Shown here one piece after another: positions 34,864 through 45,939 of a DNA stretch of 64,000 nt. The position numbers and the translations under genes were made by a program. Under the pieces are notes generated by a model. That model saw nothing but the letters and a program-made list of their open reading frames with translations. It did no database searches and was not told the DNA's origin. Source of the DNA: Coix lacryma-jobi var. lacryma-jobi (taxonomy: Eukaryota > Streptophyta > Magnoliopsida > Poales > Poaceae). How positions within the stretch are numbered: the stretch's first letter is position 1; each line of letters opens with the position of its first letter. The stretch lies in the NCBI GenBank assembly GCA_009763385.1, contig CM019830.1, positions 91,204,649 through 91,268,648 on the forward strand, read 5' to 3'.

Positions 34864-35745
34864 ATGCGCATCATACAGTTGAAAATCAGTCATCATCTCA
34901 AGATCCGGCATACACCCATGTATCCACAGGGGTAGAACGAGAATAATTGTATTAGGCTATATTAGGAGAGGCAGCCCCTCCCTCCAGACTATCTCAGCCA
35001 ATGCTATTTTCATTCTAGGGTTTCCTGCTTCCCATTCCCTGTTGTAGCTACTGAGATCCGCAGAGACGGTGAATCATACCTCTGTGTATTTGGATTTTGC
35101 AGAAACGGGACCAGATTCCCGTTGTCTCCTCGTCGGGATGAGATTTGGCTGGCAATCGTGATTGTGATTCGCGTTTTGAACTTGTTCTTCGCGTTCTTTT
35201 TTCTCCATGATTTTCCCGTCACACGATCTCCCTCCTCGCTGCGTATTTTTCGAATCCACTTGAATCAACTTGTTCTTTGATGTGAGAACATTTCCACCGA
35301 AGGAATTTATCTCTATCTTCACGAACAAGTAGATCGGGTCGATTCAAGTTTCATGGTGACTTTTTGTTCCTACACCTTCCCTTTCGATTTCCCGGAGTTT
35401 GAGTTAAATTGAGCGGATGATTTCTTAGGGATAGTCTTTCAAGTACCTAAGGATCATTTCCTCCAAGTTTGGGATCAAGAGATTTTGATTTGGATTGGAT
35501 TTAGGGAGATTGGAGAGAAGGGCGATCAAAATCGCCTTCTCTGGGTGGTCGCGGACAGTCCGCCACCTTGCCCGCGGATAGTCCGTGCGTCGGGCTCGAG
35601 CCAGATCAGTGACGGCTCGGCTCGGCTGTTTTGGTTCGGAGTGACCGGCGGTCAGTCTGCCGTTGTCGGTCGCGGACAGTCCGGGACTCGACCAGGGAGG
35701 TTCCGCAGCAGTGCTGTTTTCATGCTTTGGCCGGCGGACAGTCCT
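34864..35745 (+). repeat. Partial SIRE/Maximus-type LTR
   Basis: This matches the second half of the LTR at 41380-42300, including the ATCCGCAGAGA and GAATCAACTTGTTCTT words and the CGGACAGTCCG motif array (about 35570-35740). It lacks both LTR ends. It is the flank into which the gypsy element inserted, or a truncated relic. Confidence 0.7.
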
Positions 35746-36610
35746 GAATGCATCTTGGCCCCTAGTGGGTTTTGGTGATTGGATGAAACACAAGATTACT
35801 ATGACTAACGTGTGTTTTTGCAGAAACAGGAATGAGATAGGTCATGGTAATGGCGACGATACGGGCATATGGAGTTCATGTCCCCTGGCGATGGAAATCA
35901 TTTCGGTTTTCAAAAGACGAACGACGAAGACGGTGGTAGACTAGGCTAAGTGTCATATGGTGTTGGAGGACACTTAGGTAGTCTTAGGTCTTTGTTTTTC
36001 CTTTGGCCGTACTATAAAGGGGAGCGTGAATCAGTAGCTTGACCTAGATGAGTCTATTGAGGTAGGTGTGGTGCGCACTTGTTATTTCATAGCCCTAGGT
36101 AGCTCAGAGAGATGCCTTATGTCGTAAGGATGAAAAGTCGTTAAGGCCGCGTAGCGATCCGAGTGAGTTTTGCCTGTGAAATAGGCATCGAACGCTGGCC
36201 TTCCGATGCTCACTCAGACTAGGGTTTAGTCTGGTGCGTGGCATCGACGCTCCGATGTTGCCACATCGGACGCGCCCGTGCCACTGTTCACTTGCGAGTG
36301 AATTTGGGCTTGCATACGCTGGCATCGGACACTGAGGGCCAGCGTCCAATGTCCATGCAGAGAGGTTCCAGAGAGGGTAAAATAAAATCACATCGGACGC
36401 GTCCGTTGTGATGGCATCGGACGCTGCACAGCGTCTGATGCTCCTTTAACGTGTCTGACAGGTTGTATAGTCGACCGTTGGTCGAGGTCATCGGAGCGTC
36501 CGATGCCAGGCATCGGAGCGTCCGATGCCCCCGCAGAAACACCTGTTCAGTACTCTATTGGATGGCTGGTTCGGGGAGTATTATACTCCTTCCCCTCCTC
36601 CATTAGAGTG
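35746..36610 (+). repeat. Partial LTR of a second SIRE-type subfamily
   Basis: A TGGGTTTTGGTGATTGGATG-like start is followed by LTR-like sequence ending in an array of CATCGGACGC and GCGTCCGATG words (36240-36530). This position and style equal the arrays in the other SIRE-type LTRs, but with a different word. The right end is cut by the Athila-like LTR at 36611. There is no coding capacity. Confidence 0.55.
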
Positions 36611-37865
36611 TGTTGACACTGGTTATCTATCAAAATTAAAGGATAAATAAATATGAAAAGGGCATGAATTTAATAACCAATAAAGTTTAGGGTTTTAATT
36701 GATAATATTCCACGAGTTTTGGTGGATTGTGATTCTACAAGGACTAAACAGGAAAACCAGCACTGATTGCTTCCCCTAGAAGGAAACCAACGCGAGATAA
36801 CGCAACCGACACATCAGAAATATTCCAGAAGGACCTAGAGGACACCAGAGGACACCACGAGGCGGGACACCTGAGAGGCCGCCAGGTGGGATCGACCTGT
36901 CCCACCCTAGGACCGGTCGGTCTCCCCCTGGGCCCGCTGGGCTCTGTCTTCTAGAAGCTTCCTCCACCGCCTTTGAGGATCCATCTCAGCCCTACGTGAA
37001 GTCGATTTGATGTAACGGCCGCAGTAGATCCCTCAGGGCTATATAAACAGGCCCCAGGCCCCAAGGAAGATCAAGTCTCTCTTCAGAAAACTCTACGCCT
37101 CATTCAGAAACCCTAGAAGAAGACTTCAAGAGCCAGCTTTCAAGTAGAAGACTAGTTACCCCTCTAGTTTAGGTTTAGAACCTAGTCTTATACTAGAACT
37201 AGAAGAGAGAGAGAGAGAGGAAGAGATCAAGAAGGAGCTCCGGCCTGTCGGATCAACTTCTTCATCTTGTACCTACAGATTCAAGTTTATCTTCAACTTG
37301 CTTCAGCGATTGTTTCAGTAATCAACGTCTATATTTAAGTTTGAACCATTGTTCTTGTTATTCTTAAGGTTTATGACTCTCTTTGAGTACTTTAATTCTA
37401 GTCATTCTAGAGTTTAGAGTAGTTGGATAGTGTAAGCGTGGTGCTTAGACTTGATAGCTCATAAATGTCTCCTATAACGCCAGTAGTAGTGGTTGTTCGC
37501 AAGGGTGACTCTTATAGCCTTGTTGATTCTTCTATAGTCCACTTACCGTGTGTAGGCTCGGTAGGTAGGATTATACATTTGCATAAAAGACTGATACTCT
37601 GTTTGTGACCTTTTATGGCAACTTACCCACTAAGAATAATATAAACATATCACTCTTAAATTCAAATTAGACAACTTTAGTGATCCCCTCTATATTTAGA
37701 TTCTCCATACTTGTTAGCTACTCAGGGGTTAGACTTTAAGGCTTAACACTATCCGTTCCTTTGGGTTCGATATTAAAATTGGGTTACTCCGGTGAAGTGC
37801 TACATCGGTAGATTTTATCTGTGCGCTTGCTGGTAAAGTAGAGTGTGCGTCAATTTATACCAACA
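36611..37865 (+). repeat. 5' LTR of an Athila-like gypsy element
   Basis: This 1255-bp LTR starts TGTTGACACTGG and ends ATACCAACA, followed eight bases later by a TGGCGCCGTTGCC primer-binding site typical of Athila-type elements. A GAGA microsatellite lies at 37205-37225. No second LTR is in the window. Confidence 0.75.
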
Positions 37866-37873
37866 AGCATTTC

Positions 37874-37890
37874 TGGCGCCGTTGCCGAGG
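37874..37890 (+). other. Primer-binding site of Athila-like element
   Basis: TGGCGCCGTTGCCGAGG matches the primer-binding site common in Athila-type elements (aspartate tRNA, from memory). Confidence 0.75.
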
Positions 37891-39967
37891 AACGGTGGAT
37901 CATATCTAAGTCTTAGTTTAACCTTGTAATCATACTTTTATCATTTCCTTTTGTCCCAGTCTTTTCATTATTTTTGTTTTCATTATTATGAATGTTGTTT
38001 TTGAATTCCACTCTTATCTATCACTACCTCATGAGTGCAAGCTATAACCAGTAGAATCCTTACAGCCTAACATAACAAATGGTTATTAGCTACGCCTACC
38101 TTTCTGATGCATTGTCCTTGTAATGAGCATAGAAATATAATTATGAAATTATTCCTCGGGTATTTTTGTCACCAACCTTTCCAGGTCTAGAGCAGAAAAG
38201 AACGAAGGAACAACAAACACAAGGTATGCCCAACCAATCACCATGTAACATTGAATTACATTCATCCAATCTTGATTTGCAAAATCCAAGCTTGAGGAAT
38301 AGACTTTTTAAGGCATCTCTTGTCGTGTTGCTATGTTGGTTGTCCCTACCTTAAGATATGCTCATATACTAATCATCAACATCTGAATAAATCTCTATAA
38401 TACTTTCATGCTACCCTCATTTGCTATATATATGTTTAGGTTTGGAGTACTTTCATACATCTCTTAAATTAAGCATGGTGCCTAGTTTAGGAGTGGTGAT
38501 TTTGCTTTCAAAGGCTTTTAATTTAAGCAATTAAAATTAAAATGCCTTCCTAGATCAAATTAGACATGGTGTCTAGGTGATTTTTGAGCCGATAGTATGC
38601 TATAGTGGATGTTGGATATTTTGTTAGACTAACCCCTGTAGGAAACTTTCAATATTAATTTGGAAAGTCTGAGATGAACTCACACTGGAGATGAAGCAAG
38701 GCGTACAATGAACTTCAACAACTCTTGCATAATGAAAGACTCAGCTCATTCATCATGGATGAAAGAAAACTGTATATGTCCACTAACATTACACAGGAGA
38801 GAGATTTTGTTCATCCATGGTTTGGTCTGAACATTGAAGATCCAAAACTCAAACCATAGACACACAAACCTACTCTCAGATCACAAATGGTGCTAGCCTG
38901 GCCTTGAGTCTTGCTTGGGCGCTGATGATAAACAGGATGCATCTTACCTCATATGAGACAACCTATGCCTGCAAACCATCATTGCCCAAGACATCAAGAC
39001 AAGAAGTCGGAAGTTATCCTCTTTTCTAATCAAGAGCTAGCTTGGGAGACAAGATGGTACCACTAAACAATAGCAAGATCTACAAGTCAAACACATGAAC
39101 ATGTTGTTGGGAGTCCATCTACATCATAAGCCAACCTGGGAGAGACAATTCCGTGTCTAGATGCGTTTCACAATCAAGGGAGGAAGGAGAAACCCAACTT
39201 CAAACATATTGATCTTCTACTCACCACTTTGATCAGTACAAACCACTAGATGCTGCCCCAGTCAAGAAGAGGAGTATGATCCACCACTCATTTTTGGAAG
39301 ATTGTTCTTGAACACCGTCAATGTTATCATCTTTATCGGACCTGGAGAAGTCAACTTTTGGATCTTCGCTACACCTTCAACATCTACATCACTTATGAGC
39401 AGCCAAAGAGAACCAAGAGAAGACGTCGAAGGGAGAACCAACTGCCAAGAATTGAGGAGGGCATCATGAAGGATGAAGCCACTGCACCACAAGAGTTAAA
39501 AGATGGAGAGATAGTACCTGAGCCAGCAAATCAAGAAGAACAAACCGATAAGATCTTCATCATCTAGACACTGTTGAGAGGACAAGTCTCAATTGTGACA
39601 TTACAAGACAAAGACTCTCATGGAGGCACTCAAGTAGCAGCTCTAAATTCAAGTCTCTTGCCAACCCAATGATTAAAGGAAAACAAGAAAGGTTGACAAG
39701 AGAAGAATGCGGAACTGTCCCTACATCCTTATAGTACAGAATCAATACAAGAAAAGAGAGAGGATCCTAGCAACATACTCAAGGAACAATACGCCTTCAC
39801 TGATAAGTCAACACATAGAGAAGGAAGGTCGATACCTCTAAGGATGATTCCACTGTGATCTTCCTCCTCTCAATCACACTGTGAGACAAATAAGAGAAAA
39901 GCCATTCATAAACAACAAACCAGCTAGGCAAATGGCGCTTCCACAAGGTGGTTCGACGCATCACTCT
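37891..39967 (+). mobile_element. Internal part of Athila-like element, non-coding or decayed
   Basis: There is no recognisable gag or pol. The longest frame (39358-39567) encodes a basic stretch KRTKRRRRR followed by an acidic stretch; it has no family signature and low confidence. The element is cut off near 39950 by the SIRE-type LTR, so it is a 5' fragment. Confidence 0.55.
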
Positions 39968-41417
39968 GCGGATACATGGCTGTATGCTGAGTCTCGAGTG
40001 ATGAGTGATTGTCAACTGGGATGATGCGCATGTTTCTTTGGCTTGTGTTGTGCAGGTGTCGAGCACGGATACAGTGATCGAAGGCAAGGTGAAGGTCAGC
40101 GAGTAGAGAGACGTGCCGTTGCCGACGGACCGAGAGGGGTGAAGGGCGTACGTGAGGCTTGGACTGAGGGACCGGTGGCCTGAGGATCAAGCTGTGGTGG
40201 CGACAGCCTTGGACAACGACGAGCGGAGACTTGAGGGGGCAAGATGTTGCTCGGGTCGTGGACCTGGGGACCGTGTCGGTGGACGGGGGGGTGCACGGGC
40301 GGTGCATCCCCTCTACGGCTCGGTTTGGTGGCTGAGCCACAGAGAAAAAACACCGAGTGGACGGTTTCACGGTTTGGGCCTTAAAACCGGGGCGCTGATG
40401 GTTTCTTAGTTAGGCCACCAAAACTCAGGCTGATGACGGTTTTGAGGTTTGGGCCTCAAAACCTGGGCGCTGCGGGTTTCTGAGCTTGGGACACAAACTC
40501 AGGCGATGGACGGCTGGTTTCCCGGTTTGGCCTCAAACCGGGGGGCAAAGTCCGAGCAAAGGACAAGTCAGAGCGGTGCGACACGTGGCGGCAATCGGTG
40601 AGGTCGCGTCGAGGCGAAGCTACCTATTGTGCGGGCGTGGCCATCGGATCACCACCTACCATGATTTGGTCCAGAATAACCCAAGGGTTTAGCTGGTGCG
40701 GATACATGGGTGTATGCCGAGTCTCTGAGTGATGAGTGATTGTCAATTGGGATAATGCGCATGTTCTTTGGCTTGTGTTGTGCAGGTGTCGAGCACGGAT
40801 ACAGTGATCAAAGGCAAGGTGAAGGTCAAGTAGAGACGTGCCGTGCCGATGGACTGGGAGTGGCGAAGGGCGGACGTGAGGCTTTGACTGAGGGACCGCT
40901 GGCCTGAGGATCAGCTGTGGTGGCTGACAGCCTGGGACAGCGACGAGCGAAGACTTGGGTGGACGAGGTGCACGGGCGGTGCATCCCCTATACGACTTAG
41001 TTTGGTGGTTGAGCCACAGAAAAACCACCGAGTGGACGGTTTCCAAGTTTGGGCCTCAAAACCTGGGCACTAATGGTTTCCGAGTTTGGGCCACAAAACT
41101 CGGGCTGAGGACGGTTTCCAGGTTTGGGCTTCAAAACCTGGGTGTTGCGGGTTTGCTGAGTTTGGGCCACAAAACTCAGGCGATGGTCGGCTGGTTTCCC
41201 GGTTGGGCCTCAAAACGGGGTTGGCTGTGAAGGCTGATTTCCCGGTTTGGGCCACAAACCGGGGGCGACGTCCGAGAAAAGGACAAGCAGTGCGGTGGAG
41301 GCACGTGGCAGCAATCGGTGAGGTTGCGTTGAGGTAACGCTACCAGTTGTGCGGGCGTGGCCGTCGGATCACCACCTACCACGAGTTGGTCCAGAATAAC
41401 CCTAGGGTTTAGCTGGT
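39968..41417 (+). repeat. Tandem duplication of a 720-730 bp LTR segment
   Basis: Unit A (39968-40697) and unit B (40698-41417) both start GCGGATACATGG and end TTTAGCTGGT. They share the GTCGAGCACGGATACAGTGAT word, the palindrome array and the GGTCCAGAATAACCC tail. Differences and small indels show that the duplication is not recent. It doubles the U3 palindrome array. Confidence 0.85.
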
Positions 41418-42727
41418 TCGCTCTGTAATTAGTTAGGGGTAGAGTGGGAACTAGAATTAGGATAAGTAGGGGGAGACACCCACCCTCCCCATTTATCTTA
41501 GTCATTTGCTCTTTGCCTTCTAGGTTTTCCTGCTCTCTCAATCCCCTGCTGTAGCAACTGAGATCCGCAGAGAACCATACCTCTGTGTACTGGAGATTTT
41601 GAGGAAGTGAGACCGTAATCTCACTGTTGTAGCGTGTGTAGCCACACGGTTGCAGATCGATGACTTGATTCGCGTTTTGGTTCGTGTTCTTCGCGTTCTA
41701 CGTTTCTCCGTGATTTTCCCATCTCTCGATCTCCCTCTCGCGTCTTTGCGAAATCCGTTTGAATCAACTTGTTCTTTATAGTGAGGAGATCATTTCCACC
41801 GAAGGAATTCATCTAACTCTTCACGAACAAGTAGATGAGATTGATTTTGTTTTCGTGGCGCTTTTTCGTTCATACTCCTCCCCTTTTGATTTCCCAGTGA
41901 TTGAATCGATTTCAGCGGATGATTTCTTGGGGATAGTCTCCTAACTACCTCGTGATCATTCTCTCCAAGTTTGGAAACCTGGGATTATGATTTGATTCAG
42001 ATTTGGGAAGAGTTGTGTGAGGGGCGACCAAAATCGCCCTCACTGGGAGGTCGCAGACAGTCCGCCGTTCCCCCACAGACAGTCCGCGCGTCGGGGTCGG
42101 TCAGACCAGTGGCCTGACTCCGCGCTGTTGGACAAGTCCTTTTTGAAATGCGGACAGTCGCCGTTAGAATTCGCGGACAGTCCAGGAACGTCCAGGGGAC
42201 TTACAGCGTCTGTGCTGTTTTGTGTTTTTTAGCCGGCAGACAGTCCGGGATCGGCTGGCGGACAGTCCGCAGTAGCCGCGGACAGTCCGAGACCTTAGGG
42301 CCGGACAGTTCGGGATTTGGCTGAAGCCTCCAGTTTAGTTCATTTGCTCTCCCGGTTTCTTCGCTTGGTTTCTGGACCTCTCGGATGACCCTATAGTTCA
42401 CCTAGGAACCTCTCTAGGTATCTTTGCTACTTGTTAGCATTGGTATTTGGGGATTTCTTGATGTAGCCTTCCATCTACGTTCAGGACTTGGTTTTTGGGA
42501 GGCAAACTTGTGCCGGTGCTTTTGACGTTTGGTTCTCTCTTGCTTTCTTGTGCCTCGCTGTGATCCTAGGGATCATCCACCCTCTTCCAAGGGTCGTGGG
42601 CATCACGGTGTTCGTTCGTAGTATTTGAGGTTGATTTGTGGGACAAAGGCCAAAGTTTCGAGAGAAATTTTTGAGCTCCCATTCACCCCCCCTCTGGTCG
42701 CCTTGCTATTATATTCTCGGTCTATCA
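39968..42727 (+). repeat. 5' LTR of the SIRE/Maximus element
   Basis: The LTR ends TCGGTCTATCA just before the primer-binding site. It contains a tandem duplication (39968-41417), degraded U3 palindromes (40365-40550 and 41040-41275) and an array of GACAGTC words (42050-42310). The final 60 bp (TTCACCCCCCCTCTGGTCGC region) are shared with the nested family. The 5' end is not clearly resolved from the Athila-like fragment. Confidence 0.75.
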
Positions 42728-42744
42728 ATTGGTATCGGAGCGGG
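42728..42744 (+). other. Primer-binding site of the SIRE/Maximus element
   Basis: ATTGGTATCGGAGCGGG follows the LTR end directly and resembles the initiator-methionine tRNA complement with one or two changes. Confidence 0.8.
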
Positions 42745-42790
42745 TTAAGGATCTTCCACCTTAGCCGGTTCCAGATCCACAGAAGGCGAC

Positions 42791-43340
42791 ATGGATCGCG
42801 GCGTGGGCAAACCGCCGTTTTCGATGGGACAAACTATGTGTATTGGAAGATACGCATGTCGGCCTATCTGCAGAGTATTGGTGCTTCCATTTGGGATATT
42901 TGCAACTCTGCTGATTATGTGGTCTTGGCTGCTCGTGTGACTCAGCATTAGAACGATGAGCACGATGCCAATAGCCGAGCCCGTAATGCTCTTTTCTCAT
43001 GCTTGAGCATGACGGAGTTTGATCGCGTTTCTCACCTCGCTATGAGTCGTTCAAGCGAGAGTATGAGAACTTTCGACATATGCCTGGTGACAGCATAGAA
43101 AGTTTATTCGCTCGCTTTCAGGTGATTGTCAACAGGATGAGGGCTAACAATGAGCTGTTGCCTTCGACGATCATGAGAGAGCTTTGAAGCTTTTGCACAC
43201 TCTTGATCGGTCGGTGTGGGACTCCAAAGTTCAGGCGATCATTGAATCACGGAACTATGAGACCCTCACATGCGACGAGCTCTTTAGTAAGCTCAAGTCC
43301 AGTGAGATTGACGCCATGGCGAGGGCTTCTTATGAAAATC
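42791..43340 (+). pseudogene. Copia Gag N-terminal (capsid) part
   Basis: From the ATG at 42791, after a frameshift near 42830, the frame shows the SIRE Gag start (YVYWKIRMSAYLQSI) and continues to QH, followed by TAG at 42949-42951. Later parts (FSCLSMTEFDRV, FARFQVIVNRM, LLHTLDRSVWDSKV) are recognisable in shifting frames up to the insertion at 43341. The family forms the particle shell. At least three lesions make it non-functional. Confidence 0.8.
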
Positions 43341-43996
43341 TGAGAACACATATGATGAATGATTGACTTTGATGAGGAAGGTTTGAGGCTTTTACCCGTT
43401 GAGTCTATATCTCGCTATGCGCTTAATGTTTTTGACTAACCGGTGGCATTGAGTTGTGTGGTGTTTCTGTGTTGGTGTGCATGTGCGACATGTGTCTCTT
43501 GGCTGTGTTGATGTGCAGATGTGGAGCTCGGATACAGTGGTCTATGGCGAGGTGAAGGTCAAGTAGAGACGTGCCGTGTCGACGGATCGGGAGCGGTGAA
43601 GGATGGGCGTGCCGTGCGGCGGACGTGCCATGCTGATGTACCCAGAGCGATGAAGGGCGGACGTGAGGCTTGGACTGACGAACCAGAGGGCCAGAGGACC
43701 AGCTGTGGTAGCTGGCACGTGGCATCGGCGAGCGAGAGCACATGGGGATGTGCGATGCATCGGCCGAGTCGGGAGGAAGGCGCTGGAGTCGTGTCACTTG
43801 GCGGGAGGTCGGACACGGGCTTGCGTGCGGCGCCAAGTGCCGTCGGCCAAGTCAAGAAGGAGGGCGAAGGCGTTGTGCCCGGCGTGGAGGCTGGACATGC
43901 ATCGGCATCGGTGCCGGTGGTCCGGGTGTGCGAACCACATCCCGTCTACGGTGCGGGTTCGGTAGCTGAGCCTCAAAAAGCTACCATCGATGGTTT

Positions 43997-44165
43997 CCAG
44001 GGTTGGGCCTCAAAACCTGGGGTGGCCGGTTTCCGAGTTTGGGCCTCAAAACTCGGGAAGGACGGTTTCCAGGTTTGGGCCTCAAAACCTGGGCTTGCGG
44101 GTTTCCGAGTTTGGGCCTCAAAACTCAGGGTGGACGGTTTCCCGGTTTGGGCCTTAAAACGAGGG
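43997..44165 (+). repeat. U3 palindrome array, five units
   Basis: Arms in order are CCAGG, CCGAG, CCAGG, CCGAG and CCCGG types, each continued by TTT, with a constant centre GGGCCTCA or GGGCCTTA and matching right arms. The third and fourth units show one or two mismatches. The 3' LTR has the same array at 52226-52394. Confidence 0.75.
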
Positions 44166-44417
44166 TTGGTCCGGAAGGACGGTCGACGCGTGGCGGCGTG
44201 GAGAGGCTGGCGCGGCGGCGTAGCTATCCACGAGGAAGGCGCGGTGGTCGACGTGACGACACGTGGCAGCATCAGGGAGGTCGCATCGAGGCGAAGCTAC
44301 CGGATGTGCGGGCGTGGCCATCGGATGAAGATCGTCAGGACTGGACGGTTTTTACCCCTGGGGGGTATTTGGTTTGAGTGCTTAATGTAGGGGCGTTTTG
44401 GTCTTCGGACGTGCGCC

Positions 44418-44426
44418 TATATATAT
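44418..44426 (+). promoter_or_regulatory. TATA box of plus-strand copia LTR
   Basis: TATATATAT lies about 250 bp downstream of the palindrome array. The counterpart in the 3' LTR is 52641-52649. Confidence 0.65.
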
Positions 44427-45793
44427 GAGGGGGGCTGCTAGGGCAGCCGTATCCTTGGAGAGTTCTAGGTGGTGTCTCTCTCATTTTGTTCCTGTGAGAG
44501 TAGGCTAGGGTTAGGGAGAGTTGGCTCTTGTTCTTGAGCTTTTTGCCATCCAAGCTTTGTCTTGCTAGGATTGGCTTGTAGCCCGACACCAAGTGCTTAA
44601 TGAATCATCCATTCCTCTGAGTCCAAGATCAAATTCGTGCTTTGATTTGTCTTGCGATTTTGTTCTTCGTGTTTGCATGTTTTCCCCTCTTTCGATCTTC
44701 ACGAGAATTTTTGTTTCGAGGAAGATCTGCAAATCCGTTTGAACCATCTTGTGTAGCTTCGTGAGAGTCTTCTTTCTACAGAAGGAATTTCTCTAATACC
44801 TCACGAACTCACAGATCGGGCGGATTTAGTTTTGGGATCAAGTTCTTGCCCGTTCTTCACCGTTTTCTTCGATTCGATTCACCGATTTGGAGTTAGGTTC
44901 GAGCCATGATCTCTTAGGAGTAGCTCACTAACATCCTTGTGACCCCTCACACGAAGTTGGAGCCCTAGTGCTTTTGATTTGAGGGAGATCGGGTTGATTC
45001 GGTGGATGAACAGAGGTGCGTCGGGGTGACCGGACGCATGAGTCAGACCGACCGGACGCTTGGTCGTGAGTCCGGTCGTTGAACACGTTCTCTGGTTTTC
45101 CCTCACGACTTGACCGGATGCAAGCCTCGTATCGATCAGACGCTATCCCGTGCGTCCGATCGTTGAAAGGCCGAGCGAAACAGGCTCTGCGAACTGACCG
45201 GACGCTTTGTGACTGCGTGACCGGACGCATCGAGCACACTGTTCATTGTGCCTGTCTTCACGTGACCGGACGCTTGAAGTGTGACCGGACGCTCACCCCC
45301 AGTGAGTCCGATCGTGAACAGAGAGCTCCCAGAACTCTGTTCAGCTGACCGGACGCGTCCGGTGCCTATTGACCGGACGCACCAGTGAGTCCGGTCAGTG
45401 CAGTGATCGCACGTTTTCGTCCGTATCTTTTACGTTCGAGCTCCAATTTGAGATCCGCTTTTTCCGTTGCATTCCCGACTCTGTGCTCTACAGAAACCGG
45501 GCTTCCCGCTTTGCGAAAAGCCTGAATCCCCCGAGCAACGCGGGGGAGGTTGAGGTTACCCAAACTCCATCCTGTCACTAGTTGACTCGCGTGGATTTGG
45601 GTGAGGGAGCTTTTGTGGTGTCCCGCTGTGTTCCTAGGGAACATCCACCCATTCTTTGGTCATGGACATCACCTGTGTCGCTTTGTTCTTGGGGTTGATT
45701 TTGTTGGGACAGAGGCTGGAATTTCTGAGAAGAAATTTTTGGCTCCCATTCACCCCCCTCTGGTCGCCTTGCTATAGCATTTTCGGTCCTTCA

Positions 45794-45808
45794 ATTGGTA
45801 TCAGAGCC
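45794..45808 (+). other. Primer-binding site of plus-strand pol-less copia
   Basis: ATTGGTATCAGAGCC follows the LTR end and matches the initiator-methionine tRNA complement. Confidence 0.88.
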
Positions 45809-45939
45809 TGTTAAGGATCTCTCTACCTTAACCGGTTCCGGATCCGCGAAGGCGACCTTTGAGAGCGGTGTTGTTTCCGACTTTGCTTGTCGTGGTGTTG
45901 AGCTTGTGTTTTGGCTAACACTAACGGTGCTTTTTGAGA

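Larger units (their letters stand above)
43341..45793 (+). repeat. 5' LTR of plus-strand pol-less copia
   Basis: This 2453-bp LTR starts TGAGAACACATATGATG and ends CGGTCCTTCA. It carries the U3 palindrome array (43997-44165), the TATA box (44418-44426) and eight exact ACCGGACGC words with further variants between 45030 and 45385. Frames such as 43521-44390 run through the palindrome array and are not taken as genes. Confidence 0.92.

Noticed and set aside
39358..39567. Small ORF with KRTKRRRRR stretch
   Set aside because: It is short, without homologous features and in the decayed interior of an Athila-like fragment. There is not enough support to call a gene.
45794..45808. Possible tRNA gene fragment
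   Set aside because: Only the 12-15 bases complementary to the tRNA 3' end are present, directly inside an LTR. It is a primer-binding site, and no cloverleaf is visible here or elsewhere.
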